From IMG/VR virus record IMGVR_UViG_3300021378_002320, positions 1 to 40,314 of that record: 40,314 bases of DNA; one strand, written 5' to 3'. Position 1 is the first letter of the stretch; each line of letters opens with the position of its first letter. Shown here piece after piece: positions 8,601 to 15,947 of this stretch. The notes beneath the pieces were generated by a model. The model had not been told where the DNA came from, ran no database searches, and worked only from the letters and a program-made list of their open reading frames with translations. Source of the stretch: a virus. A program made the translations under genes and the position numbers.

Positions 8601-9194
8601 TTTGATGGTAGCGGTGCCGCAGATATTAGTACAACTGTTAATCACAATCACGATGCAGACTATGTAGATATTGATGGCGATACAATGACAGGTACATTGA
8701 TAGGCCGTGCTATTAGACCAAGTGCAAATAATACATATGATCTTGGAACAACAGGTAACAAATATGCTAATGTATATGCAACTTTATTCCAAGGTACTGC
8801 AACAAGTGCTAGATTTGCTGACTTGGCGGAGAATTATTTAGGTGACAATACTTATGAGCCAGGCACAGTTATTATGTTTGGTGGCGAAAATGAAGTTACC
8901 AAAGCAAACGAAATGATGACTACTAAAGTTGCAGGAGTAGTTTCAACTAATCCAGCACACTTAATGAATGCGGACCTAGCAGGAGACTTTGTTGTTACTG
9001 TAGCACTAACAGGTCGTGTACCATGTAAAGTAGTAGGTAATATTACAAAAGGTGATATGATTGTAACAAGTGATGTTCCAGGAGTTGGAATTGCAATGGA
9101 CAATCCAAAATTAGGGAGTGTTATCGGTAAGGCACTGCAAGATTATAATTCAACAGATATTGGAACCATCGAAGTTGTGGTTGGTAGACTGTAA
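2607..9194 (+). CDS. Very large tail-fibre/adhesin protein (2195 aa)
   Basis: Largest gene in the window. Residues about 1-38 form a module (NIGTTGNDATGDSIRVGFDKVNNNF) shared with the 996-aa fibre. Residues about 120-215 hold fibre repeats of the type GxLxL...AATKDYVD, and further AVTKQYVD-type units occur near residue 1600. A duplicated domain of about 100 residues lies at about 322-420 and 439-536. From about 645 the text ITIFVESGLYEEYFPIVLPENVSLKG is typical of a pectin-lyase-like beta-helix. The last 130 residues (from about 2065, FADLAENYLGDNTYEPG onward) look like the C-terminal domain seen on many marine phage fibres, possibly a self-cleaving or chaperone-like tip; that is a tentative match. 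The role is probably host recognition. It is co-transcribed with the Fe-S carrier. Confidence 0.82.
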   Translation: MARKEVNIGTTGNDATGDSIRVGFDKVNNNFVEIYAALGLGGGLNFQNLDNTPSAITANKILATNVTGDAVVEKELQGEGLTIDNATDPTKIIIRNTGTEVVRDTSPELGGNLDANNFLIENLGTPLKTGDAATKDYVDTNFLAGGGDTATGQILLRNGSDPRVPTLADEAVNKKYADSKVALAGDIMTGPLLLSETPSFADPSLQAATKGYVDKNSFTSTNNIFVSKSGRTEAQMKASGADENQIGRAQSYAFNSVREACFYAERIMKGDIVLKDQGLFTGDVYWKVPSKKPGPYTVNLAADGTEDLTNVLANKLLVDNRRFIQEETLAFIENEINDGDNTDDFADTFTFNRDKCFRDLGLIIDAVSFDLTYVGNSKTVDAALSYWDGATSRVAGQQSETVAAINFAKNLITTNVLTNTAYVAPSNTRNPYAHDLITQNLDYVAEETIAYINDQITNNVGIWTGFTYNESKCRRDTKLILEGVAFDLKFGGNTKSRDNAQNYWDGATSQVAGQQAQTVDALEFAKDLVRNFVLQNLSYTSSKQSTYTQYTSSNNGEGAASTKVNNLMNSITTVINSGLGSLPTFEGTFSNQSGYAQFVDAAIIAESGASTTIGTLMDIITNVITNGTGVAPTKTGGEGRETNIPLPEITIFVESGLYEEYFPIVLPENVSLKGDEFRRTIIQPLVGVRPPSRAINLTYEKGDLLRYNGTALPKESRFRNHYDSQYSRADTFSGAVNQLGSNQITIKDVAYPPVNGLYFENGGVTYYVKDWASDPDAVGDTSRWRGNIYSDINTTTATTLGATINNNTVIELKKLNQHMDMFLMNNATILRNLSLRRHQGFINVLDPEGQILTKSPYVQTVSSFSGQGGGGQYVDGNAGVQYGTVVDNPASGSTITLQGLTREIQLPTTFLYQDSRNFVSGVSDFEKFTHRVIGATAPVDDGLGAGTFKQTLTLASTTTIISRTSSNSTGNIPQTTEIRLETAGNKSMTCNDYTQINSDGFGLIATNAGLIEAVSVFTYYCDTSYWARNGGQIRSLNGSSCYGRIGLKAEGSDPNENLQSGVTFFRHVNAQATGSPDPDYTQIVKADTVGSTVNKSGNTEIKIKDFDYLPFEDSRIELTAYSTNSDTTEYVVNEITGARFEIASINVGSATKITTSSAHGFRHGSVVVIEGLDGNGFSTIDGAYYIDVTSGNGTTEFFMYTNSSLSTGFDATSVVDGAYSGSGADAIFGGKATLSLGSALNIGTGTQVPNDANITLTIGKKVLLTGITDAPRVLPSSALKFAGVGIDAQVFRILNVERFDVQEPSGTVSNVQEHLLDLRVPPNLSSGTTSIVTTRISTMRATGHDFLNIGWGNYIDSNYPNNVYGSPAGKPDFSADQANEAVEVGSGRTFYASTDQDGNFRVGQFFRVNQGDGSVELNANIGLTNVDSLKFTKGTSIDEFSTDRKMQGQSDDAVPTESTLVKYLNSSIIGQHEDGSDFPEPSTTGSQSAGGTFGLLNRAGYNGTNLAWNRMNGELNLNANKITNIFQGTNNTDAINKLYADSVFKGDFTDSVRTDVTAFVMLNDSTIDSGSIDMNGNRIKSLRDPVDGSDAVTKQYVDTQNSIGGLEGTTITGNPANTDLLMFTGTNTVDGLGNPIVGMVNTALNTTTDAVSGSRTFGEPTGTGSDIRFIRAGNSIQVGLATGSIKDPDVSEIAGIQQSKLSMELASTRASANAGGKAISGITLSNPIRITTSSTHDLVNGDLIGINDIAGTIELNTNFYYISKVDNTNFTIYTDQALTGTVNGTVGFTPYISGGFVTNSRMLQQSSGLAAFDNAQFTIDTGWVTLKTSTGLTDGIPLSKIVHQAASSILGVPAGGGAASAVNPLTPAQVRTIANVEDGADVTDYANVKTAGALMKDGTVSMNDATTLRVVNLEPKVDNTTDLGSSTKFWNDIYGTTLHTEVIKKKDSGTNFTIQNSAGATALTIAEVVANSSFAGSAAKLTTARAISVSGAVTGTVNFDGSGAADISTTVNHNHDADYVDIDGDTMTGTLIGRAIRPSANNTYDLGTTGNKYANVYATLFQGTATSARFADLAENYLGDNTYEPGTVIMFGGENEVTKANEMMTTKVAGVVSTNPAHLMNADLAGDFVVTVALTGRVPCKVVGNITKGDMIVTSDVPGVGIAMDNPKLGSVIGKALQDYNSTDIGTIEVVVGRL
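3573..4215 (+). repeat. Internal tandem duplication coding ~100-residue domains in the 2195-aa fibre
   Basis: Two successive domains align throughout. Both contain EET(L/I)A(F/Y)I near the start, then C(F/R)RD-x2-L(I)I-x2-(A/G)V(S/A)FDL, then YWDGATS(R/Q)VAGQQ, and end with FAK(N/D)L. The DNA copies have diverged, so this is an old protein-level duplication rather than a recent DNA repeat. Confidence 0.7.
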
Positions 9195-9197
9195 ATA
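9190..9197 (+). promoter_or_regulatory. Late promoter motif TGTAAATA before the 996-aa fibre
   Basis: TGTAAATA overlaps the stop codon of the upstream fibre gene. Predicted +1 is near 9203, giving a 13-nt leader with a GTAGGA ribosome-binding site before ATG 9216. Confidence 0.4.
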
Positions 9198-9215
9198 AAG
9201 GTGTAGGAAACTATT

Positions 9216-12206
9216 ATGGCAATACAAACAATTAATATAGGTACTAATCCAAATGATGGTACAGGTGACGATCTAAGAACAGCGTTTGATAAAGTTAATG
9301 ATAACTTTACAGAATTACTTGCTGTTGGAGGAGAAACTAATACTGCTTCAAACCTAGGTATAGGTGAAGGAGTATTTAAAGTAAAAACTGCACAGAATTT
9401 AGAATTTAAATCATTACGAAACAGTGATGGTACTATTGCACTTACATCTGATGGTAACAGCGTATACATCAACACAACAAATTTAGCAGACAACGACTTT
9501 GGAGCAATTCAAGTAGATAATGGTGATACATTAACTGCTAGTTCATCAGGACAACTAGTTGGAATAAAAAGCGGTAATGCAAATATTGTTGTTACTAAAA
9601 GTGGAAATGATATTGTAATCACAGGAGCATTTGAAGTTGGTGATGATGCTACTCCGCAACTTGGCGGTGACCTTAGTATTTTAGGTAATAGTATTATTGG
9701 TGGAGCCGGTAGTACAATTACATCTATTGGTTCAATTGATTCAGACTCAATGAATACTGATAACTTAACAGTAAACACTAATGCTATAATTACAGGAACA
9801 TCACAGTTTGGTGGATTGATTACTGCTAACGGTGGACTTACACTAGGTGCAGGACAAACAATTTCAGGAAATATTAACGGTGGAATTCAAGGACAACTTA
9901 CAGGAACACTTGATACAAATGCACAAACAATAAGTGGTGATGGTAAAGTTATTATTGACACTGCTGATATTAGTGTACAAGGACAATTAGGTAGTGAGTT
10001 TGGTTTAGCATATAGAACTAAACCTAGTCCATTAACAGTACAAACAAGTGTTGATTTACCTGTAGATTTAATTACAGTAACAAGTTTCCGTAACATTGCA
10101 CTAAATGCTCTTAACATAGAAACAGTAGTTAACAAAGCATTATCCGGTGGACAAACATATACAACTGGTGCTGGTTCAACAATATCATTTACAATTAACG
10201 ACAGTGATAATAATTCATTAGGATTAGGTGCTGTCGGTGCAAGTGTTGTAGATGCTACAGTTAACCAAGTTGCATTACTTCCGTTCCAAACAGGAAGACC
10301 ACCTGCTAGTCAACCAGTTTACTTTACATTTAATTCAAGCGGTGTTGCTACACTTAATGATATTGAAATTAGTGAAACAGGAATTAAAACAAATGTTTCA
10401 AATAAAGATTTAACATTAGATGCTAACGGTACAGGTACTGTTGATTTCTATAACGCATACCAGTTTCCAAGAACAATTGGTAACGCAGGCGAAGTTTTAG
10501 TTGTACCAGTTTCAGGTACAGAATTAGCATGGGGTGCTGGCGGAGGTGGCGGAGGTGGTTCATCTACATTCGTTGGCTTATCAGACACGCCGGCTTCATA
10601 TGCAGGTTCAGCCGCAGACGCAGGCAAATTTGTTAGAGTTGCATCAAGTGGAACAGCATTAGAATTTGTAACACTTGATGGTGATTTTACAGGTAGTGTG
10701 TTTGGAGATGATAGTACATTACTAGTTGATGGTAACAATAATAAAATTGTTGGCAATATTGAAACAGCAAGTTTAAGAACAAGTGAAACAAAAATTACAC
10801 TTGGTAGTAGTGCAGGAGCAACAACTCAAGGTGCTAACACAGTAGCAATTGGTAATGAAGCAGGTAAAACAACGCAAGGTGCATATGGCATTGCACTTGG
10901 ATATCAAGCAGGTAAAACTACTCAAGGTGATTCAGCAGTAGCAGTTGGAGATGAAGCAGGCGAATTAGTTCAAGGCATACAGGCTGTTGCAATTGGACGG
11001 AAAGCAGGTAATAACAGCCAAAGTGCGGACGCAGTGGCAGTTGGGTACGCCGCAGGTCAATTATATCAAGGCATAGAAGCAATAGCACTTGGTAAAACAG
11101 CAGGTTATGACAATCAAGGTGACAACGCAGTAGCAGTTGGGTACGGCGCAGGAAGTTTTACTCAAGGCGACAACGCAATAGCACTTGGAATAAACTCCGG
11201 TTATACAGGTCAAGGTACCGATGCAATAGCAATTGGTAATCAAGCAGGCTATTCAAACCAAGCCGCAAACTCAATTGTACTTAACGCAACTAGCAATATT
11301 GTAAACAACACTCAAGCAAGTAGTTTAGTAATTACACCTATTAGAAGTGCTGTTGGTACAACTATACTGATGTACAACTCAAGCACAGGTGAGATCACAC
11401 ATACAACAAGTCCTGTACTTACAGGTGACTTAACAGGTAGTGTATTTGGAGATGATAGTACATTACTAGTAGATGGAGTTGCTAACAAAGTATTATTAAC
11501 TAACAATACTACTGATAATTTGCCAGAAGGTTCAAGTAACCTTTACTTTACAAACACAAAAGTAGATGCAAGAGTAACACAAAGTTTTGTAAACGCATTG
11601 GGTATTACAGCAACAAGCACAGTAGGAACAGTTGACGGCGACTTAACAGGTAGTGTGTTTGCTGATGATTCTAGTTTAATTGTTGACGGTGTAAACAATG
11701 CTATTACTACAACAAAAGCAGATGTTGGTAGTTTACATATTGAAGGAACACAAATTGCAGGACCTTCTAACTCAAACTTAACAATTACATCACAAGGTAC
11801 AGGACATATTCACTTAGACGGCGATGTAAGAATTGACGGTACTTTATCTAGTGTAAGTAATCAAGCACTTACTATTGCAGGTACTGCTTCGCCGCAGACT
11901 ATTGAAACTTCTTCACAGTTTAGTTTTGTTACAACGGCAGATTGGACAGCAGTTGGTGCAGATTTAGCATATGGTAATTTAGGTGCTGGATCAGTTGACG
12001 GACAAACAAAGACAATTAAAGTTGTAAGCAGAGGACAATTTAGTGTTAACGGCGGTGCTACATTTACTGATAGACATTTACAAGTAAACTTAACAATTAA
12101 CGGTTCTGTTGGTACTTTAAATATTTCACAAAATTCAGAGTATGGCTCTGTAACGCTAGTATGGTATAACTCAAGTTGGTGGATTGTAAGTCAGTTTGAT
12201 AGTTAA
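9216..12206 (+). CDS. Tail-fibre protein with YadA-head-like repeats (996 aa)
   Basis: The N-terminal module NIGTNPNDGTGDDLRTAFDKVNDNFTEL (residues 5-32) matches the start of the 2195-aa fibre and is probably the attachment or folding segment. Residues about 538-681 are nine 16-residue repeats of the form QG-x3-A(V/I)A(V/I/L)G-x2-AG-x3, the left-handed beta-roll pattern of trimeric autotransporter (YadA) heads. They are bracketed by three copies of GD(F/L)TGSVF-x-DDS-x-L-x-VDG, one before and two after. A Gly-rich hinge (GAGGGGGGGSS) lies near residue 445. The C-terminal 100 residues contain QSLTIAGTASPQT-like beta text and end SSWWIVSQFDS, like many phage fibre tips. Likely a trimeric receptor-binding fibre. 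Confidence 0.8.
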   Translation: MAIQTINIGTNPNDGTGDDLRTAFDKVNDNFTELLAVGGETNTASNLGIGEGVFKVKTAQNLEFKSLRNSDGTIALTSDGNSVYINTTNLADNDFGAIQVDNGDTLTASSSGQLVGIKSGNANIVVTKSGNDIVITGAFEVGDDATPQLGGDLSILGNSIIGGAGSTITSIGSIDSDSMNTDNLTVNTNAIITGTSQFGGLITANGGLTLGAGQTISGNINGGIQGQLTGTLDTNAQTISGDGKVIIDTADISVQGQLGSEFGLAYRTKPSPLTVQTSVDLPVDLITVTSFRNIALNALNIETVVNKALSGGQTYTTGAGSTISFTINDSDNNSLGLGAVGASVVDATVNQVALLPFQTGRPPASQPVYFTFNSSGVATLNDIEISETGIKTNVSNKDLTLDANGTGTVDFYNAYQFPRTIGNAGEVLVVPVSGTELAWGAGGGGGGGSSTFVGLSDTPASYAGSAADAGKFVRVASSGTALEFVTLDGDFTGSVFGDDSTLLVDGNNNKIVGNIETASLRTSETKITLGSSAGATTQGANTVAIGNEAGKTTQGAYGIALGYQAGKTTQGDSAVAVGDEAGELVQGIQAVAIGRKAGNNSQSADAVAVGYAAGQLYQGIEAIALGKTAGYDNQGDNAVAVGYGAGSFTQGDNAIALGINSGYTGQGTDAIAIGNQAGYSNQAANSIVLNATSNIVNNTQASSLVITPIRSAVGTTILMYNSSTGEITHTTSPVLTGDLTGSVFGDDSTLLVDGVANKVLLTNNTTDNLPEGSSNLYFTNTKVDARVTQSFVNALGITATSTVGTVDGDLTGSVFADDSSLIVDGVNNAITTTKADVGSLHIEGTQIAGPSNSNLTITSQGTGHIHLDGDVRIDGTLSSVSNQALTIAGTASPQTIETSSQFSFVTTADWTAVGADLAYGNLGAGSVDGQTKTIKVVSRGQFSVNGGATFTDRHLQVNLTINGSVGTLNISQNSEYGSVTLVWYNSSWWIVSQFDS
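10827..11258 (+). repeat. Nine 48-bp units coding YadA-like 16-residue repeats
   Basis: Each 48-base unit codes for a Gln-Gly start, an A(V/I)A(V/I/L)G core and an Ala-Gly turn. A tenth, partial unit follows at 11259. The protein periodicity is strict but codons vary between units, so repeat number has not changed by very recent slippage. Confidence 0.75.
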
Positions 12207-12214
12207 GGTAAATA
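12207..12214 (+). promoter_or_regulatory. Late promoter motif GGTAAATA before the 750-aa fibre
   Basis: GGTAAATA followed by CTGG. Predicted +1 is near 12220, and the leader carries an AAGAGGA ribosome-binding site before ATG 12233. Confidence 0.45.
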
Positions 12215-12232
12215 CTGGTAAGAGGATATAAA

Positions 12233-14485
12233 ATGGCTAAACCAGTATGGACAACTTCAGCAGGTAGTTTAGGAACGGTTCAAGAAAGAACAACGCAGTC
12301 TTTCACGTTAGATGCTACTGATGCTACTACATTTTCTTTACAGAGTGGAACACTTCCAGGTGGATTACGTCTTGAAGGTAATAGAATTATAGGTACACCT
12401 TTTGAGGTATCAGATACACAAACAAATAAGTTTGTAATACGTGCATCAAATAACGAAGGTAGTATAGACAGAACTTTTACAATTACAGTTGAAGGAGAAG
12501 ATGCTCCGTTTTGGTTAACTCCAGAAGGAACATTACCAATTGGACCACAAGGCGAACAATTTATTTTAAATAGAAGTGTTGTAGATTTTCAGTTAAGTGC
12601 AGGAGATTCTGACTTAACAGCAGGAGAAACTTTAGAATACTACTTAGACGATTTGTTTGGAGAACTTCCGCCAGGCTTAACATTATCCAAAGATGGAAAA
12701 TTAAGTGGAATAATTGAAGCAGAACTTACTGTTGATTATAAAGCATCAAGTACTAATTACGATAGACAACAATACGATCAATTTCCTTTTGATTATGGCG
12801 GAGGAGATGACGGTAGTGGTGCTCCAAAATATCTAAATAGATTTTACGAATTTTTTGTTACTGTTAGTGATGGTGTTACAAGAGCAAGAAGAAGGTTTAG
12901 AATATTTGTTGTTAATGAACAAAACTTTAGATCAGATACACTAGCAATTCAAGCAGACACAGAAACATTTATTTCAAGTGCTACATATTTGAGAACTCCT
13001 ATATGGTTAACAACAGGTAACCTAGGAATAAAAAGAGCAAATAATTTTATTACTATACCACTTGAAGTATATGATCCTAATCAATTTAGTGGTGCTGTTA
13101 CATATGAATTAATTAATAACGAAGATTCAAGTGCTAGTATTTTACCTCCAGGTATGACACTAGATGCAACTAATGGTGTGTTGTTTGGTAAAGTTCCGTA
13201 TCAACCTGCAGTAACAGAAACATACACATTTACAATACAAATTAAAAGACAAGACATTTACTCCACTGAATCAGTAATTCATTCACGTCAGTTTATATTA
13301 AAGATTCAAGGTGAAGTTGATAGTACAATTAAGTTTACAACACCAGAGTTAATTGGTACATTAAGTCCAAACCAAACAAGTACATTAAGAATAGATGCAA
13401 CTACAATTTTATCTAATGCAGATGTAAGATATAGATTTCTAAGCGGAGTACTACCACCAGGAATTATTCTAAGTGGTGGTGGCGAATTAATTGGAAAAAT
13501 TAGTCAGTTTGAATCTACAGCAGGTGCTGGAGATGGATTAACTACTGTTGATTTAACAGACTTTGGTTTAAACAGTTTTACATTAGACGGTGGAACTACT
13601 TCAATTGATAGAGAGTTTAGATTTACTGTACAGGCTAGAGATTATTATCAACAAAGTGCTGTAGAAAAACAATTTAGAATTGCTGTAACAGCAGATACAC
13701 TTACACAGTACAGTAATATATTTTTACAACCATTGTTACCAAAACCTAAACGTCAGTATTATTATGACTTCATAACTAACAATACTATCTTTCCAGATAA
13801 TATTTTATATAGACCTAATGATCCTGCTTTTGGTACACAAAATCAAATTAAGATGTTATTACAGTATGGTATTGAAACTTTAAAAATTGAAGAATATGTT
13901 CCAGCACTAGTAAGAAACTTCCACAGAAAAACTTTTAAGTTCGGTGATGTTAAAATTGCAACAGCAAAAGATGACAATAATAATGTAATATATGAAATCC
14001 TTTATGTAGATATATTTGACGATGCTGAAAAGATAAACGGTAGTGTAGCAAGTAAAATAGATATTACTAAAACTAGTAAAGACTTAACAGTAGATACTGA
14101 TCAGTATAAAGCAAGTACAAACATTATTACAATAGATCAACTAGTAAAACGGTTCTTATATCCAAATAGTGTTAGCAATATGCAAAAGCGCCTAAAGGAA
14201 CTTTATCCTGATGGTGATAGTACTATTATAAATATCAACGAGAAATTCATTCCATTATGGATGAATAGTACGCAAACAACAACAGGGACTGCCCTAGGAT
14301 ACACTAAGGCTGTACCAATTGCCTACGCTAAACCCGGATACGGTGCAACTGTACTTGAAAATATACAAGATAGTGGCTTTGATTTTAAGACTATTAACTT
14401 TGAAGTTGATAGACTCACAATCGACAGTGTAGAAGGTGAAGCAGGCGATAAATACATTGTATTCCCAAAAAGGAAGGTAATTTAA
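12233..14485 (+). CDS. Virion/fibre protein with Ig-like (He_PIG type) repeats (750 aa)
   Basis: The protein contains at least four copies of the putative-Ig signature LP(P/G)G(L/M/I)-x-L-x(3-5)-G-x-(L/I)-x-G: near residues 43-56, 143-156, 304-318 and 402-416. Between them are strand-rich stretches ending in TFTITV- or TFTIQI-like edges. Such domains are common in phage adhesins and bacterial surface proteins, where they bind sugars or act as spacers. The C-terminal 250 residues are different: they start near LLPKPKRQYYYDF, are alpha/beta and not recognised, and may attach to the baseplate or fibre. It sits between two fibre genes under its own late promoter, so a structural role is likely. 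Confidence 0.7.
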   Translation: MAKPVWTTSAGSLGTVQERTTQSFTLDATDATTFSLQSGTLPGGLRLEGNRIIGTPFEVSDTQTNKFVIRASNNEGSIDRTFTITVEGEDAPFWLTPEGTLPIGPQGEQFILNRSVVDFQLSAGDSDLTAGETLEYYLDDLFGELPPGLTLSKDGKLSGIIEAELTVDYKASSTNYDRQQYDQFPFDYGGGDDGSGAPKYLNRFYEFFVTVSDGVTRARRRFRIFVVNEQNFRSDTLAIQADTETFISSATYLRTPIWLTTGNLGIKRANNFITIPLEVYDPNQFSGAVTYELINNEDSSASILPPGMTLDATNGVLFGKVPYQPAVTETYTFTIQIKRQDIYSTESVIHSRQFILKIQGEVDSTIKFTTPELIGTLSPNQTSTLRIDATTILSNADVRYRFLSGVLPPGIILSGGGELIGKISQFESTAGAGDGLTTVDLTDFGLNSFTLDGGTTSIDREFRFTVQARDYYQQSAVEKQFRIAVTADTLTQYSNIFLQPLLPKPKRQYYYDFITNNTIFPDNILYRPNDPAFGTQNQIKMLLQYGIETLKIEEYVPALVRNFHRKTFKFGDVKIATAKDDNNNVIYEILYVDIFDDAEKINGSVASKIDITKTSKDLTVDTDQYKASTNIITIDQLVKRFLYPNSVSNMQKRLKELYPDGDSTIININEKFIPLWMNSTQTTTGTALGYTKAVPIAYAKPGYGATVLENIQDSGFDFKTINFEVDRLTIDSVEGEAGDKYIVFPKRKVI
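14447..14454 (+). promoter_or_regulatory. Late promoter motif GATAAATA inside the end of the 750-aa gene
   Basis: GATAAATACA lies 33 bp before the ATG of the 196-aa gene. Predicted +1 is near 14460, and the leader contains AAAAGGAAGG (Shine-Dalgarno). It overlaps codons for DKY in the upstream gene, so it could be chance. Confidence 0.4.
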
Positions 14486-14486
14486 T

Positions 14487-15077
14487 ATGGCAACAAGTAA
14501 CGATATAAACACAGGTGGTATTGACGCTCTTTATCCTGTAGCAGGACAAGATAATGATTCGCAAGGGTTTAGAGATAATTTTAGCAATATCAAAACTGCA
14601 ATAGACAGTGCGAAAAGTGCAATTAGTACTATTGAAGGTACTGCACCGAGTAAACAAGCAGATAACGATTTTAACGATAACACTATTTCAAAAGTAATTT
14701 TACAAGATAGTGGATTAGCGGCACCAAGTGCTGAAACACTTGCAGGTGAAACTAATGTAGATTTTACAGCAGGACATTATCGTAGATTAATTTGTACTAC
14801 TGAAAAGCCAAGTACAAACACTGTAGTTGTACAAAATTGGGGACCTGCTAATGCACTAAGCCATATGACATTAGAAGTAAGATCCAACAACACAAGTCAA
14901 AAGTTTTTAAACTTTAGTACACCTTCAGGAAACATTTTAACCGACTCAACTAATTTAAACTTGACAAGCGACTTTGATATGACAGATGGAAATAATACTA
15001 CAAAACATATTTTTGAATTGTGGTCACCAGATCAAGGTGCTAATATCTTTATCTACTATAAAGGCAAGTTTGAATAA
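14487..15077 (+). CDS. Putative tail-fibre/virion protein (196 aa)
   Basis: The N-terminal part, with GFRDNFSNIKTAIDSAKSAI at residues 30-49, is a shorter relative of the 'FDKVNNNF' module that opens the two larger fibres. The rest is Asn/Ser/Thr-rich beta text ending WSPDQGANIFIYYKGKFE. There is no catalytic motif. It follows the 750-aa gene after a single base and has a strong ribosome-binding site, so it is translated from the same late mRNA or from the promoter at 14447. Probably a small fibre or fibre-associated protein; homology beyond the N-terminal motif cannot be judged by eye. Confidence 0.6.
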   Translation: MATSNDINTGGIDALYPVAGQDNDSQGFRDNFSNIKTAIDSAKSAISTIEGTAPSKQADNDFNDNTISKVILQDSGLAAPSAETLAGETNVDFTAGHYRRLICTTEKPSTNTVVVQNWGPANALSHMTLEVRSNNTSQKFLNFSTPSGNILTDSTNLNLTSDFDMTDGNNTTKHIFELWSPDQGANIFIYYKGKFE

Positions 15078-15079
15078 TA

Positions 15080-15331
15080 ATGTTTAATCCGTTAGCAAAA
15101 GATCCTAACTCTTTATCGGATGATGAACTACAAGAAACCATTTCAGGTTTACAAAAAAAATATTTAATTGCATCTAGAATACCGAACCAGTCTGTGTTAT
15201 TTCAATTACAGAACTCACTAACTATGTATAGTGAAGAACAACGTAAAAGAAGTAACGATAAGTTACGTGAACAACAAACACAAAGCAAAGATGACGGCAA
15301 GGATTTAGGTGAATTAATTAATGTACAATAA
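15080..15331 (+). CDS. Conserved small phage protein, unknown function (83 aa)
   Basis: Starts MFNPLAKDPNSLSDDELQETISGLQKKYLIA. The first 60 residues look like two amphipathic helices. The tail is Gln/Lys/Asp-rich and charged. I recall FNPL...LSD-E-LQ openings from other marine T4-like phages in the same place beside fibre genes, all without a function. It begins 2 bp after the 196-aa gene and overlaps the next ORF by 11 bases, which suggests coupled translation. Perhaps a small structural or assembly factor. Confidence 0.5.
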   Translation: MFNPLAKDPNSLSDDELQETISGLQKKYLIASRIPNQSVLFQLQNSLTMYSEEQRKRSNDKLREQQTQSKDDGKDLGELINVQ

Positions 15332-15947
15332 AGACCAAGACGAAACACTAAACTTTTTTAGTTGGAAAGGACATTTTGATGCTACAGTTGTAGTTGACGA
15401 TGTTGTATATCCTAATAGATATAACTTAGAAATAAGTTTTATTCCTAAATCTAAAGAAATATCACAGCAAAATATTGGATTTGACAAAATTAAATATCTT
15501 GTTGAACGTCTTTGTGAAAACTCAGTAGTATTTTCTCCAACAAATAAAACAGAATCAATATGGTTTAAAATGCCAGTTAATAAAATATTATTACCCGGAG
15601 CACCATATGATCAACTACTTGCTGTAACATTATACCAAAAAATTCAATCAATTGCAGGAAAATATTTCTATTTTGGCAATATAACGGTTGACAGCAAACT
15701 AGGAGATAGTGTAAAATATACTATAGACAGTAACAGTTATGAAAACAAACATTTACAAGTTACAGATTGGATTGATGATAAAATTGTTCCGTGGTGGCTT
15801 AGAGATGACACTGCAACATTTGATCAACGCATTGATGCAAAAACAATTTGGACAGGTGCCGCAAGTTGGAAAGATTTAGGATATGAACTCGCAGAAAAGA
15901 AAAACAGTTTCAAACCAACAGTCATCGACGGTGGCCGAGACAACTAG
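15321..15947 (+). CDS. Conserved phage protein, unknown function (208 aa)
   Basis: An alpha/beta-looking protein: an Asp/Val-rich N-terminus (HFDATVVVDDVVYPNRYNLEISFIP), a helix (GFDKIKYLVERLCENSVVF), then GAPYDQLLAVTLYQKIQSIAGKYFYFGNITV and an acidic Trp-rich segment (WIDDKIVPWWLRDD). The general pattern of strand-helix with a 'KIKYLVE...S(I/V)' segment is vaguely like tunnelling-fold enzymes, but no catalytic residues can be matched, so I assign no function. It overlaps its neighbours by 11 and 65 bases, in a tight late operon. Confidence 0.5.
   Translation: MYNKDQDETLNFFSWKGHFDATVVVDDVVYPNRYNLEISFIPKSKEISQQNIGFDKIKYLVERLCENSVVFSPTNKTESIWFKMPVNKILLPGAPYDQLLAVTLYQKIQSIAGKYFYFGNITVDSKLGDSVKYTIDSNSYENKHLQVTDWIDDKIVPWWLRDDTATFDQRIDAKTIWTGAASWKDLGYELAEKKNSFKPTVIDGGRDN

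Noticed and set aside
10827-11285. Periodic 48-bp DNA as CRISPR or recombination repeat
   Set aside because: Periodicity is at protein level with diverged codons, in frame within a fibre gene; no identical repeats with unique spacers.
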